Counted from the stretch's first letter, positions 34,136 to 44,131 are shown. The stretch is 64,000 nucleotides of DNA from Nitrogeniibacter aestuarii (GCF_017309585.1 NZ_CP071321.1:1054001-1118000), one strand, 5' to 3'. Numbers and translations: made by a program. Notes: a model not told the origin generated them from the letters alone.

Positions 34136-37100
34136 CTATTTGCTTGGCACCCCGGTGTATTGCTCGATGAGGCTGAGCAGTTCGTCTTCCTGGTAGGGCT
34201 TGCCCAGATAGTGATTCACCCCGATCTGCTCGGCGTACTGGCGGTGCTTGTCCGCCAGACGCGAGGTGATCATGATGATCGGGATGGCCTTGAGCCGCTC
34301 GTCGTTCCGAATGTTGCGGGCCAGATCGAAGCCGTCCATGCGGGGCATCTCGATGTCGGAAAGAATCACATCAGGAGATTCTTCCAGCAGATGCTCCAGG
34401 GCATCGACGCCATCCTTTGCCGTGATCACCGTATAGCCCTCACGCTCCAGCAGACGGCCGGTAATCTTGCGCACGGTGAGCGAGTCATCCACCACCATGA
34501 CGGTCGGGGTATGCGCCGCGCTTTGCGGGGTGATCTCAACTGCATCACCGTCATCGATTTCCACCGCGACGCCCGACAGCGCAATCGGGTTGATGATGAG
34601 GACGATCTCGCCGTCGCCGAGCACCGTGGCGCCGGTGTAGCCCACCAGACGGGCCAGCTGCGGCCCGGCCTTCTTGACCACGATTTCCTGGTTGCCTCGC
34701 AAGGCATCCACATGCACCGCCAGGGTCTGGTTGCCTGAACGCAGCAGCAACACCCAGTTGAAACGGTGAATCTCCGGCTGGCTGGCATGGTCGGCCAGCA
34801 GGCGCGGCAGATAGGCATAGGTGTAGAACTCGCCCTGCCAGGTGGTGCCACTCGCTTCCTGAAGTTCGGCCAGGGCATCCGGCTTGAGCTCCATGACCTG
34901 GGCGACCATGTTGGACGGAACCGCATAGGTCCGGCCGCCCGCCTGCACCAGCAGCGCCTGGGTGACGGCAAGGGTCAGGGGCAGATACAGGCGGAAGGTA
35001 GTACCTGCGCCAGCGCTGCTGGCCACCTCGATGCGCCCGCCCACGGCGGCCGTCTCGGCCTTGACGACGTCCATCCCCACGCCACGGCCCGAAACCGCAG
35101 ACAACTCGCCGGCGGTCGAGAACCCGGGTTGGAAGATCATGTTGGTCAGGCGACGCTCATCGGCCTGCTCGCCATCGGCCAACAGGCCCGCTTCGCGAGC
35201 GCGCTGTTCGATGCGCGGGTAATTCAGGCCGCTACCGTCGTCGGCCATCTCGACCACCACTTCGTTGCCTTCGTGGCGCACGGTGAGGGTGATCTGGCCG
35301 ATCTCCGGCTTGCGCGACTGCTTGCGCTCATCCGTCGACTCGATGCCGTGAGCGACTGCATTTCGCAGCAGGTGCTCCAGTGGGCTGGTGATGCGTTCGA
35401 GCACCGAACGGTCAAGTTCGATGCGCCCGCCACGCAAGTCGAGGTTGGCCCGTTTGCCCAGGTCTTTCGCACTTTGCCGAACCACGCGATAGAGACGGTC
35501 AGCAAGGCTGTCGAACGGGGTCATGCGGACCGACATCAGTTCCTGCTGCAAAGAGCGGGTCTGCCGGCTCTGCGCGACCAGTGCGGCATCCGCCTGGTCG
35601 AGGTTGCGCAGCAGGTTGTGCTGCACCGTGGTGACGTCGTTCACGCTCTCGGCCATCATCCGCGTCAGTTCCTGCAGGCGCGTGTAACGGTCCATTTCGA
35701 GCGGGTCGAAGTTGGCGTGCTGCGATTCAGCCTGCGCGATGCGCGACTGCATCTGGATGTCGGCCTGGATCTCCACTTCACGCAACTGATTGCGCAAACG
35801 GATCACGTTTTCGGTCAGGTCGAGCAGGGCGCGCCGCTGGGTGCGCAGCTCGCCTTCGATACGGGTTCGGGCAATACCGATTTCGCCCGCTTCGTTCACG
35901 AAACGATCAACCAGATCGGCGCGAACCCGCAATGTGCCGCCAGACGCGCTCCCGGGCTCGTCTGCCTCGATGGAAACGGCGGCCGGCTTGGCGGTTGCGG
36001 TTGAGCCCGCCTCGGCCTCGGTTTCGGCTTCGGGCACGGTCGGCTCGCCCCGGCTGAGGCGGTCGATGTACTGGCTGGTGACGTCCAGGCCCTGTTCGAG
36101 TTCATCGAGCAGGTCCGGTGTGGCCTCGGGAGAAGCCTCGAGCCGGCCCTCGAGTGCGTGCAGGTGCTCGCCGAGGGTCATGGCGCCGGTCATCCGCGCG
36201 CTGCCCTTGATGGTGTGGAGCAGACGGGCGATGGTGGCGCGGTGTTCTTCATTGGCCGGCTCCGTGCGCCAGTCACGCACGGCGGCGTTGAGCTGCGCCA
36301 TGAGATCCAGGCCCTCTTCGATGAAGATGGGCAGCAGCTGCTCGTCGATATCGTCCTGCACGTCCAGTGTCTGGACACTGGCCTTTTCGCTCGTCGGGGC
36401 ATGAACCGGTGCTGCGGTGTCGGCCGCTGCGATCGGTTCGGCATCCGCGAAGTCATCCGCCTCGGACATCGCCGAGTCGTCCGCCTGGAACGCTTCACCT
36501 GACGAGATCCCGGACGCAGCGGGAGCTTCATCCGCTTCCGTGTCGGAGATGATGGGCGTGCGCAGCAGGCTGTCGAGCTGGGCTTCGAGTACTGGTGCTT
36601 CGAGCGGCAGGCTGCCGCTACGAATCTCGGCGACCATGGCGTCCAGCGTGTCCGCCGCGGTCGTGATCAGCGCGGTCTGCTCTTCCGTGGGGGCCGTGTT
36701 GGTGTCCAGCAGTCGGGCCATGGCGTGTTCAAGCGCACGACCCAGCGTCTGGGTGGGGTCAAAACCCGCCGTGCCGGAGATGCCCGCCAGGGTGTGAGCG
36801 GCGCGTACTGCATCTTCCTGCGGAACGCGGGTCGGGTTGACACCCAGTTGGGCAGTCTCTGCGCGCAACACCGCGAGATGCTCGCGGGATTCATTCACGT
36901 ACAGATCGTAGAGCGGGCGGGATAGCGTGACGGAGCCGACCGAGATGGTTTCGTCCGGCATAGCCTCTGACGCTTCGGCTTCGGCTTCGGCTTCGGCTTC
37001 GGCTTCGGCTTCGGCTTCGGCTTCGGCTTCGGCTTCGGCTTCGGCGGTTACCTCAGGTGTCTCGGGACTGGCGAGCGAGGCCGGGTCGATGCTGTCGGTG

Positions 37101-40100
37101 TGGAGTTCGGGCTCGAGTGCTGCGAAAGTGCTCACCTCGGCCGACTGAACGTGCATGCCGGCATCTGGCGTCGATGTCGCCTCGTCGTCGAAATCGTCCA
37201 GATCGGGGATGTCGAGCGGTTCGAGTGACGTGATTTCCGCGTCGCCGTTGTCGTCGAGATCGATATCCAGATCGAGCTCGATATCCAGCGTCTCTGCTTC
37301 TTCAGGCAACTGGTTCGGGGATTCGAGTTCCGCTTCGAGTTCGCTGAGGTCGAATTCGAGGCCCGCGGCGGGCGCGGACTCGGCTGATGCCGCCTGTTCC
37401 GCGGCCTGAACGCCGCTGTCGGCGGTCATGTCGTCCGTGGCCGATGTCGTCGGCACGACCTCTGCCGTCGGCAAATCGGCTTCTGCGACCAGTTCGGGAA
37501 AATCGATGGATTCCGGCGCGGGCGGTTCGGCGCTGTCGGCGGTCGGGGCAAGCGGCTCGAGCACCGTGAATTGCAAGCTCTCGTCTTCTTCGCTGGGTGC
37601 CTCGGGCACCATCGGGTCGAACGCCAGATCGGTGGCTTCGAGGTCGGAGAAGTCCAGTTCCTCGTCGTCGGATTGATCGAAGACCGGGACCTCTTCTGAC
37701 GGCGGCGCCATTTCATCGAGGGAGGGCAGGTCCAGTCCGTCAATGGCGGTGGACTCAAGCGACATCTCGAAAGACGCCTCTTCCTCGTCGTCTGCCTGAG
37801 GCGCCGACTCGCTAAAGCTGTCTGAAGTCGCAAGCGCGTCGGCCGGAGCATCCATCGCCGGTTCGGCCGCTTCGTCTTCAAGCACCACCGGCTCGGGGGC
37901 AGTGTCGACCACGGTTTCAGCGGCTGCGCTGGTGTCGTCCGCCTGGAACTCATCCAGCGGCGCATCCGGGCTGTCGACCGACATCAACTGCTGTGCGCGA
38001 GCGCTCACGGCAGCCGTGTCGTTCCTGCCTGTCGCACCGCCGGCCGCCAGTTGCTTCACCCAGGCGTCAAACAAGGTATGGGAATCGCCGATGAGGTCGA
38101 GTACGGCGGTGTTGGGCGTCCATTCGAGCTGAAGCCAGCGGTTGAGCATCTGCTCAATGTCCCAGGCCACTTCACCAAGCGCATTGAGGCCAACCATGCG
38201 GCCCGAGCCCTTCAGGGTGTGGAAGCCGCGGCGCACTGTCGTCAGCTCTTCACCGTCTTTCGGGTTGGCGCGTACGGCCTTGAGGCTCGATTCGATGTTG
38301 CCGAGCACTTCGCGCGCTTCTTCGATGAAGATGTCGAGCAACTCAGCGTCGATCTCTTCATCGCTGGCCTCGAGGAGCTGGGCCGCTTCGGCGGACGTCT
38401 CGGGGACCGGGAGCGGAGCATCCGGGCGGTCCTCTTCGTGTTCGATACGACCTTCGTTGCCCGAGAGTTTGACTTCAGGCATGGCCGCAGCTTCCGGCGG
38501 CAGCGGACTCGGTGCCGCGGTGGAGGCCGCCACATCGGGTGCGGGCAGATCGAGTGTCGGCGCTTGTGCAGCTTCGTCGTCCTCGGGCTCGTCTTCGCCG
38601 GTCAGATGGCGGCGTTCCGGGCGACCCCGGGCGAGGCTGTCGATATAGAACCCGAGCCCGGACAGCAGGTCGGCGAGGGGTTCGAACAGTGCGGTGTCGA
38701 CTTCCTGCTCTGGATCGGCCAGGCGCTGGATGATGCTTTCGCAATCGCTCAGGCTGTCCTGGGCCTCGGTCTCTTCAAGCAGATTCAGGATGCCGCTGAT
38801 CTGGGCCATGGGGCCCATGACGCCCTTGAGGGTGTCGCGTTTTTCCGGTGCCCGGAAGAAGCTGTCGAGCGTCTGCTCGATCTGGGCGAGGCTGGATTGC
38901 ACTTCCTTGCACAGCTGTTTGACGGCGCTGCGCTCCTGGGCAGCACGTGCCGAGGCGGCAGCATCCTGGCTCTCGACCTGTTCGCCGCGAGAGCAGGCTT
39001 CGATCCGCGCGATGGCGTCCTCGACCTGCATGGAAAACGAGGCATCCGGAACGCGACCGGAGTCGAGTGCGTGGTCGGCCAGCAGCAGGGCGGATGCCAC
39101 CTCCATGGAGATGGCATCGTTGGCTCTCATCGGGTCTTTGCGCAGCCACTGCGCAAAGGCCGACAGGGTGCTCATCAGGCGGACGAAGGCGGGGCGTCCC
39201 AGCTTGCGACTGGCGCTGGCAAGCTTGGCCATGCGCTCTTCGAAGCTCGGCAGGGCCGCAGCCGTGCCTTCCGAGAACTGGTCCCAGGCATCCTTGGCGT
39301 GGTTGAGTTGATCGCGCAACTCGGCCAGCATGGGCGCCAGGGGTAATTCGCTCACCGCGGAGTTGGGCGGCGGCAGCTGGTCGGGCAGTCGATACAGGCC
39401 GTGGAGTGCCTTGACCAGCGGTGATGTGGCGGGCGCCTTGGCGACGACGAACATGGTGTCGCGGTGCAGGCGCTCGGGGTAATGTGATGCGCCCGACACC
39501 AGGCGACGTATCTGCGCGTCTATACGACCGCAAATACGGCGAATGCGCGGCGTGATCGGAACATGCCCCTCGGCCAGAACCTCGCAGAATGCCGCGGCAC
39601 TGAGCCAGAATGCACGGTCTTGCTGGCGGGTCTGGCGCGACTCGATGCCGGCAACCGCCTCGTGCATCTGACGAGCCCCTTTCGGGTCCTGCGGCGTGCG
39701 GATCCAGTTAAGCAGGCCCTGCTGGAACTGAACACGCAGCCAGCGGGCGAGGCGTTGCTCTTCGTCGGCGCTCAGGGGTTTCGGATCGGCGCGCTTGGGA
39801 ATTCGCACGCCCGTCGAAGGGAAGAAAAGGTCGCTTTCGTCGGGGGGCTCGATACCGCGCGCAAGCGCGACACGGGCATGCAGGGGCGCCAGACGCAAGG
39901 GCTGGTCGGGGGCGCCGTGAGAGATTTCATCCAGGTAGTTGCCGGTGGCAGCGAACGAGCGCCGGCACAGGTCAACCATCTCATCGCTAAACTCTTGCTC
40001 GCCCCGGGCGAGCTCGCCCAGCAGTTTGTCGAGGCCATCGGTAAATTGCGTCAGGCCGTCGAGCCCGATGATGGACAGGGCGCCGCGCGCCTGGTGCAGG

Positions 40101-40249
40101 TGCGTTTGCGCAAACTGCAGGTGCGAACCGCGTTCTTCCTCGTTCTCGGCAGCCTTGTTGATGGCCGTGAGGGCCTGAGCCAAGGCCTGGTCGATTTCGC
40201 TCTTGACCCAGGTCAGCGGACCCAGATCCTGCTCAATGGCTTGAGTCAT
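34136..40249 (-). CDS. chpA: ChpA/PilL-type chemosensory hybrid kinase of the type IV pilus system
   Basis: 2037 residues. N-terminal helical histidine-phosphotransfer-like modules lacking an obvious His precede three with a phosphorylatable His: H677 (FHTLKGSGRM), H1152 (AAHTLAGISG) and H1345 (LLHTIKGSARM). A long acidic linker (about 760-1115) includes an Ala-Glu repeat (~1069-1093). CheA-type dimerisation, HATPase (HLLRNAVAHGIE, FQPGFSTA, GRGVGMDVV) and CheW-like domains follow, then a C-terminal receiver with D1965 (LSDIEMPRMDG). It controls twitching and cAMP in Pseudomonas. Last gene of the leftward pilG-pilH-pilI-pilJ-chpA series. Confidence 0.93.
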   Translation of the reverse strand: MTQAIEQDLGPLTWVKSEIDQALAQALTAINKAAENEEERGSHLQFAQTHLHQARGALSIIGLDGLTQFTDGLDKLLGELARGEQEFSDEMVDLCRRSFAATGNYLDEISHGAPDQPLRLAPLHARVALARGIEPPDESDLFFPSTGVRIPKRADPKPLSADEEQRLARWLRVQFQQGLLNWIRTPQDPKGARQMHEAVAGIESRQTRQQDRAFWLSAAAFCEVLAEGHVPITPRIRRICGRIDAQIRRLVSGASHYPERLHRDTMFVVAKAPATSPLVKALHGLYRLPDQLPPPNSAVSELPLAPMLAELRDQLNHAKDAWDQFSEGTAAALPSFEERMAKLASASRKLGRPAFVRLMSTLSAFAQWLRKDPMRANDAISMEVASALLLADHALDSGRVPDASFSMQVEDAIARIEACSRGEQVESQDAAASARAAQERSAVKQLCKEVQSSLAQIEQTLDSFFRAPEKRDTLKGVMGPMAQISGILNLLEETEAQDSLSDCESIIQRLADPEQEVDTALFEPLADLLSGLGFYIDSLARGRPERRHLTGEDEPEDDEAAQAPTLDLPAPDVAASTAAPSPLPPEAAAMPEVKLSGNEGRIEHEEDRPDAPLPVPETSAEAAQLLEASDEEIDAELLDIFIEEAREVLGNIESSLKAVRANPKDGEELTTVRRGFHTLKGSGRMVGLNALGEVAWDIEQMLNRWLQLEWTPNTAVLDLIGDSHTLFDAWVKQLAAGGATGRNDTAAVSARAQQLMSVDSPDAPLDEFQADDTSAAAETVVDTAPEPVVLEDEAAEPAMDAPADALATSDSFSESAPQADDEEEASFEMSLESTAIDGLDLPSLDEMAPPSEEVPVFDQSDDEELDFSDLEATDLAFDPMVPEAPSEEDESLQFTVLEPLAPTADSAEPPAPESIDFPELVAEADLPTAEVVPTTSATDDMTADSGVQAAEQAASAESAPAAGLEFDLSELEAELESPNQLPEEAETLDIELDLDIDLDDNGDAEITSLEPLDIPDLDDFDDEATSTPDAGMHVQSAEVSTFAALEPELHTDSIDPASLASPETPEVTAEAEAEAEAEAEAEAEAEAEAEAEASEAMPDETISVGSVTLSRPLYDLYVNESREHLAVLRAETAQLGVNPTRVPQEDAVRAAHTLAGISGTAGFDPTQTLGRALEHAMARLLDTNTAPTEEQTALITTAADTLDAMVAEIRSGSLPLEAPVLEAQLDSLLRTPIISDTEADEAPAASGISSGEAFQADDSAMSEADDFADAEPIAAADTAAPVHAPTSEKASVQTLDVQDDIDEQLLPIFIEEGLDLMAQLNAAVRDWRTEPANEEHRATIARLLHTIKGSARMTGAMTLGEHLHALEGRLEASPEATPDLLDELEQGLDVTSQYIDRLSRGEPTVPEAETEAEAGSTATAKPAAVSIEADEPGSASGGTLRVRADLVDRFVNEAGEIGIARTRIEGELRTQRRALLDLTENVIRLRNQLREVEIQADIQMQSRIAQAESQHANFDPLEMDRYTRLQELTRMMAESVNDVTTVQHNLLRNLDQADAALVAQSRQTRSLQQELMSVRMTPFDSLADRLYRVVRQSAKDLGKRANLDLRGGRIELDRSVLERITSPLEHLLRNAVAHGIESTDERKQSRKPEIGQITLTVRHEGNEVVVEMADDGSGLNYPRIEQRAREAGLLADGEQADERRLTNMIFQPGFSTAGELSAVSGRGVGMDVVKAETAAVGGRIEVASSAGAGTTFRLYLPLTLAVTQALLVQAGGRTYAVPSNMVAQVMELKPDALAELQEASGTTWQGEFYTYAYLPRLLADHASQPEIHRFNWVLLLRSGNQTLAVHVDALRGNQEIVVKKAGPQLARLVGYTGATVLGDGEIVLIINPIALSGVAVEIDDGDAVEITPQSAAHTPTVMVVDDSLTVRKITGRLLEREGYTVITAKDGVDALEHLLEESPDVILSDIEMPRMDGFDLARNIRNDERLKAIPIIMITSRLADKHRQYAEQIGVNHYLGKPYQEDELLSLIEQYTGVPSK
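36972..37043. repeat. 12-copy perfect hexanucleotide tandem repeat inside chpA
   Basis: GCTTCG is repeated 12 times without interruption (72 bp), encoding alternating Ala-Glu on the minus strand. A 6-bp unit keeps frame, so copy-number changes would alter linker length without breaking the protein. Confidence 0.95.
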
Positions 40250-40281
40250 GAATTACAGCCTCGTGGCGCGGGTATGACGGG

Positions 40282-42402
40282 TCAGACCTTGAAGCCCGAC
40301 ACCGAGCCCTTCAGTTCGACAGCAAGTTCGGCCAATTCACCAATGGACACCGCGGTCTGCTTGGTGCCGCGGGTGGTCTGTTCGGTAATGGCCTGAATGC
40401 CGCGCATGGATTCGGCCACTCGCATTGCGTTGGCGGCCTGCTTCTGCGTGTCGTTGGAAATCTGCTCAATGAGGTTGGCGGTTTCGGCAGACACGTGGGA
40501 GATCTCTTCCAGCGCCTGACCGGCGGAGTCGGACAGGGCCGCACCGGCCACCACGTCGTGGGTGGCGTTCTCCATGGCGGACACGGCATCCTGAGTGTCG
40601 GTCTGAATCGTCTTCACAATGGCCGAGATCTGTTTCGTTGCTTCGGCGGAGCGTTCAGCGAGTCGCTGCACCTCTTCCGCAACCACGGTAAAGCCGCGGC
40701 CGGCTTCACCGGCCGATGCGGCCTGAATGGCCGCGTTCAGCGCCAGCACGTTGGTCTGTTCGGTAATGTCCGAAATCAGTTCCACGATCTCGCCAATCTC
40801 CTGGGAGGATTCACCGAGTCGCTTGATTCGCTTGGAGGTTTCCTGAATCTTCTCGCGAATCTCGTTCATGCCCTTGATGGTGTTCTCCACCGCCTCGGCA
40901 CCCTTGTTCGCGGAATCGAGCGAGCGACGGGCAACCTGTGCGGACTCGAGGGCGCGCTGGGAGGCTTCACTCATCGAGCGGGCCATGGCCTGCACCGTCT
41001 GACCCACTTCCTCAAGCTCTTCGGACTGTCGCTGCGTGGCGTCGAGCAGTTCGTCGGAGGTCTGCTTGGCGGCCTCGGTGGCACTGGTCACGCGACCGGC
41101 TGCGTCGTTGATGCGTCGCACCAGCACGGCGAGTTCTTCAACGGTGTAGTTCACCGAGTCGGCAATGGCGCCGGTGATGTCTTCGGTCACCGTGGCGCGG
41201 ATGGTCAGGTCACCGTCAGCCAGGTCGCCCATTTCGTTCATCAGCCGCAAGATGGCCTGCTGGGTCATGTTCCGTTCTTCCTCAGCGCTGGTCCGCTGGG
41301 ATTCGGATTCTTTCTGACGCGCGTCCTGTTCGTTGCGGTAGATCGTCACCATTCTCCAGATGGTGAGCAGAATCAGCACACCGACAGCGGCAATACCGAT
41401 CTGCAGCAAACCGAAGCCACCGAAGTAGCTGGCGTATTGGCCAGTCAGCTCATGGGCCTCGGAGGAGAGTTGCGGGGCGTTTTCGATGATGCGGCGGCCG
41501 GCCTGCTTGGCCTGCACGAGGTACTGGATGTTGCTCAGAATGCCCGAGACAGCGCCCAGTGATTCATTGGCCACCGCTTCGAGTTCGGCCAGCTTGTCCT
41601 GGGTCATGGAATCCGGCGTCATGTCCTTCAATTGAGCCAGGATCTCGCGGAAGCTGTTGGTGTCCTTGCCGAGCAGGAAGGCAACTTCCGGGTCGATGGC
41701 ATCGGCCACGAGCAGGGCGTTTGCGTTCTTGGCGATCCGCTGGGTCAGCATCACCAGCCGGTTGGCGGTGGCGATCTCGGCAGAGGTCGCGCCCGACTGC
41801 AGCTTGAGTGCGGCGACTTGCTCGGAAACGTCGAGCAGTTGGGCGTTCTTGTCGTTAATTGTGCTCACCGAACGACCCAGTGTGGTCAGGTTCTTTTCCT
41901 GGGACAGCAGGAGGTTGGTGTCTTCCTCGGTCTTGGTCCAGATCGTCGACAGCGCGCTGAGGCGGTCGGTGAACGCCGCCGGGCTGGGCGGCACGGCGCT
42001 GGTTTCAACGCTGGCGTCAACCAGGCCCCCTTCGGTCACGGCGCCGAGCATCTTGTTGAATTCAGCCTGGCCATCGCGCAATTCCGTAAAGGCGTCCCGG
42101 TCACCCTGGAGGGCCAGCTGGCCGGCCTTGGCGGTCTGTTCGGACAGCATCCGCATTTCACCCGCCGCATAGAGATAGGAGGTCGAGTTCGCGGCACGCT
42201 GCGCCTGCAGCACGATCAGCACGATCAGTGCAATGAACAGGAGGGCCAGAATCACGAAGAACTTGCGCAACTGGTCAGACATGGTTCGACCGCCTGTCGC
42301 CACGCGCGCTTTGCGCTTGCCCTTCGTCTGAGGGGCGGCGGGGGCGTCCATGACGGTTTCGTCGGGGGCCATGGTGGCCGTCGGGTTCTGTGCTGTGCTC
42401 AT
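40282..42402 (-). CDS. pilJ: PilJ methyl-accepting chemotaxis protein
   Basis: 706 residues. A cytoplasmic Pro/Lys-rich N terminus precedes TM1 (VILALLFIALIVLIVLQ, about 48-66), a periplasmic domain with two PilJ-type modules (AGEMRMLSEQTAKAG and NRLVMLTQRIAKNANAL), TM2 (about 330-352), HAMP and a signalling hairpin with NVLALNAAIQAASAGEAGRGF. PilJ senses surface or pilin signals and activates ChpA through PilI. It ends 32 bp before chpA and starts 46 bp after pilI on the same strand. No pilK methyltransferase is present here. Confidence 0.94.
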   Translation of the reverse strand: MSTAQNPTATMAPDETVMDAPAAPQTKGKRKARVATGGRTMSDQLRKFFVILALLFIALIVLIVLQAQRAANSTSYLYAAGEMRMLSEQTAKAGQLALQGDRDAFTELRDGQAEFNKMLGAVTEGGLVDASVETSAVPPSPAAFTDRLSALSTIWTKTEEDTNLLLSQEKNLTTLGRSVSTINDKNAQLLDVSEQVAALKLQSGATSAEIATANRLVMLTQRIAKNANALLVADAIDPEVAFLLGKDTNSFREILAQLKDMTPDSMTQDKLAELEAVANESLGAVSGILSNIQYLVQAKQAGRRIIENAPQLSSEAHELTGQYASYFGGFGLLQIGIAAVGVLILLTIWRMVTIYRNEQDARQKESESQRTSAEEERNMTQQAILRLMNEMGDLADGDLTIRATVTEDITGAIADSVNYTVEELAVLVRRINDAAGRVTSATEAAKQTSDELLDATQRQSEELEEVGQTVQAMARSMSEASQRALESAQVARRSLDSANKGAEAVENTIKGMNEIREKIQETSKRIKRLGESSQEIGEIVELISDITEQTNVLALNAAIQAASAGEAGRGFTVVAEEVQRLAERSAEATKQISAIVKTIQTDTQDAVSAMENATHDVVAGAALSDSAGQALEEISHVSAETANLIEQISNDTQKQAANAMRVAESMRGIQAITEQTTRGTKQTAVSIGELAELAVELKGSVSGFKV

Positions 42403-42448
42403 GAAGATCGCTCCGAAGATGAGGGCGAGTGCATTGTCGGGATGTGGA

Positions 42449-42961
42449 TCAGGCCGCGCTGGCTTCGAGGAAGGACGGATGGCCCAGGAGGCGGATCACA
42501 TCAATGTGATGCCATGGGCGTCCGTGGCTGTCCCGAAGGGTGTGGCTGACCCAGTCATGGGGTTGGTAGGGGGCGTTGTCCGGCTCGAAGTCGTCCGGGC
42601 TGCGCAGGCCGGTGGTGGCGCTGACCAGCAGGCCGCAGTTGGCGCCATGCTTCTGGCCCACCAGCACCAGTCGGGCACTGCCGCCCGTGTTGATGACCGG
42701 GCCGCCGCAAAAGGCCGACAGATCAACGATACCGAACAAGGTGCCGCGGACGTTGGCCAGGCCGCGAAACCAGGGCCGGGTAAGTGGTACGGACGCCAAA
42801 GGCGGCACCGGCAGGATTTCGCCTGCATCGGACAGATCGACCAGCCAGTTCCGTTCGCCGGCGGCGAGACCGAGAAGATCTCGCCGGGGCGCTGATTCGG
42901 CGTCTGCGAGGCGCTTGACCAGGCCTTCCTGAAACTCCCTCAGACTGACGCGCTTGGCCAT
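42449..42961 (-). CDS. pilI: PilI CheW-like adaptor
   Basis: 170 residues with a CheW domain (LVDLSDAGEILPVPPLASVPLTRPWFRGLANVRGTLFGIVDL...). It links the PilJ receptor with the ChpA kinase. The gene starts 4 bp after the pilH stop and precedes pilJ. Length and the GLANVRGTLFGIVDL core are as expected for PilI. No unusual features. Confidence 0.92.
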   Translation of the reverse strand: MAKRVSLREFQEGLVKRLADAESAPRRDLLGLAAGERNWLVDLSDAGEILPVPPLASVPLTRPWFRGLANVRGTLFGIVDLSAFCGGPVINTGGSARLVLVGQKHGANCGLLVSATTGLRSPDDFEPDNAPYQPHDWVSHTLRDSHGRPWHHIDVIRLLGHPSFLEASAA

Positions 42962-42965
42962 CGGG

Positions 42966-43331
42966 TCAGTCCATCGCGCGGATGCGCTCGAGCAGGACGG
43001 CGTGGTCCAGCGGTTTGACCAGATAGTCGAAGGCGCCCTGGCGCATGCCCCAGATCTTGTCGGTCTCCTGCCCCTTGGTGGTGCAGATGATGACCGGGAT
43101 GCTGCGCGTGGCTTCGTCGCGCGAGATGGTGCGCGTCGCCTGGTAGCCGTTCATGCCGGGCATGACGACATCCATCAGGATCAGGTCGGGCAGTTCGGAC
43201 TTGCTCTTGGCAATGCCCTCTTCGCCATTTTCAGCAGTGATGACCTCGAAGCCGTTCTTTTGCAGCACATCGCTCAGGGCGTAGCGCTCGGTCGGAGAGT
43301 CGTCAACGACAAGAATCTTTTTGATCGGCAT
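42966..43331 (-). CDS. pilH: PilH response regulator
   Basis: 121 residues from MPIKKILVVDDSPTERYALS; a longer upstream frame is not supported. Single CheY-like receiver with DD at 10-11, phospho-acceptor D54 (LILMDVVMPGMNG), a Thr in ICTTK and K in YLVKP. PilH opposes or acts as phosphate sink relative to PilG in Pil-Chp control of twitching. It lies between pilG (10-bp gap) and pilI (4-bp gap). Confidence 0.93.
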   Translation of the reverse strand: MPIKKILVVDDSPTERYALSDVLQKNGFEVITAENGEEGIAKSKSELPDLILMDVVMPGMNGYQATRTISRDEATRSIPVIICTTKGQETDKIWGMRQGAFDYLVKPLDHAVLLERIRAMD

Positions 43332-43341
43332 GTTTTGAAAC

Positions 43342-43734
43342 TCACTCGGTTGCTTGTGGTGTGGAGGCGTGCGCAGCAACTGCTTTGAGCAGGCTGTCTT
43401 TTGTAAACGGTTTGGTCAGATACTCGTCCGAGCCGACCATGCGACCGCGAGCACGATCAAACAGGCCGTCCTTGGACGAGAGCATGATGACCGGCGTACT
43501 CGACAGGCGCGGATTCTTCTTGATCAACGCGCAGGTCTGGTAGCCGTCTAGGCGCGGCATCATGATGTCGACAAAAATGACGTCCGGTCGGTGGTCGGTG
43601 ATTTTGGCCAGTGCATCGAAACCGTCTTCCGCGAGCAGCACCTGACAGCCTGCCTGCGCAAGAAAGATTTCAGCACTGCGTCGGATGGTGTTGCTGTCAT
43701 CAATCACCATCACCTTGAGTCCGGTCAGATCCAC
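43342..43734 (-). CDS. pilG: PilG response regulator
   Basis: 130 residues starting at a GTG (VDLTGLKVMVIDDSNTIRRSAE) with AGGAAGA 6-8 bp upstream; a start 16 codons earlier is unlikely. Single receiver domain with D56 as the phosphorylation site (VIFVDIMMPRLDG) and LTKPF lysine. PilG is the activating output of the Pil-Chp pathway and binds FimL/FimV-linked partners in Pseudomonas. First gene of the cluster; rubredoxin lies 105 bp upstream on the same strand. Confidence 0.93.
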   Translation of the reverse strand: MDLTGLKVMVIDDSNTIRRSAEIFLAQAGCQVLLAEDGFDALAKITDHRPDVIFVDIMMPRLDGYQTCALIKKNPRLSSTPVIMLSSKDGLFDRARGRMVGSDEYLTKPFTKDSLLKAVAAHASTPQATE

Positions 43735-43839
43735 GATGTCTCTTCCTGCGAATGGGTTTATGACGCGTGTCGCCCAGGGCAAAACATGACGTCGTCTATT
43801 CCTAACGGAGAATCGTCTCGCATCTTGAGAGCGAACGAA

Positions 43840-44019
43840 TCAGATTTCGACCATCTCGAAATCGTCTTTCCTTGCGTCGCATTCCGGGCAGGACCAGTTG
43901 GGGGGAATGTCCTCCCAGCGCGTCCCCGGTGCGATGCCCTCATCAGGCAGACCTGCCGCTTCGTCGTAGATGAAGCCGCAGATCAGACACATGTAAGTCT
44001 TGTAGTCGTTTTCGGCCAT
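43840..44019 (-). CDS. Rubredoxin
   Basis: 59 residues. The four iron-binding cysteines are in CLICG (C11, C14) and CPECD (C44, C47), with YMCLICGFIYDEAAGLPDEGIAPGTRWEDIPPNWSCPEC as a near-textbook rubredoxin sequence. It carries one electron at a mononuclear Fe site. The partner is unknown. The start MAENDYK gives the usual length although the frame extends upstream. It lies upstream of pilG on the same strand and divergent from the thiD-like gene. Confidence 0.95.
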   Translation of the reverse strand: MAENDYKTYMCLICGFIYDEAAGLPDEGIAPGTRWEDIPPNWSCPECDARKDDFEMVEI

Positions 44020-44052
44020 ATTGCTGCTGTTGTCTTTGGCGTTGGGTGTGGA

Positions 44053-44061
44053 TGCTAGAAT
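44053..44061 (+). promoter_or_regulatory. Extended -10 element upstream of the thiD-like/thiE/hemL genes
   Basis: TGCTAGAAT fits an extended -10 (TGn followed by a 5/6 match to TATAAT), 70 bp before the start codon. No clear -35, which extended -10 promoters need less. Confidence 0.4.
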
Positions 44062-44131
44062 CCGCCAGATCTTAACGCATTTCGAACGTCCCGACTCGGC
44101 TGGCATGAGCCCCGATCCCGTGTAGGAAACA

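Noticed and set aside
36972..37043. CRISPR-like repeat
   Set aside because: Six-base unit without spacers, in frame inside chpA; a simple tandem repeat, not a CRISPR array.
34766..39346. Long plus-strand open frames opposite chpA (412 and 431 residues)
   Set aside because: Antisense shadows of a well-supported gene, low-complexity composition, no ribosome sites.
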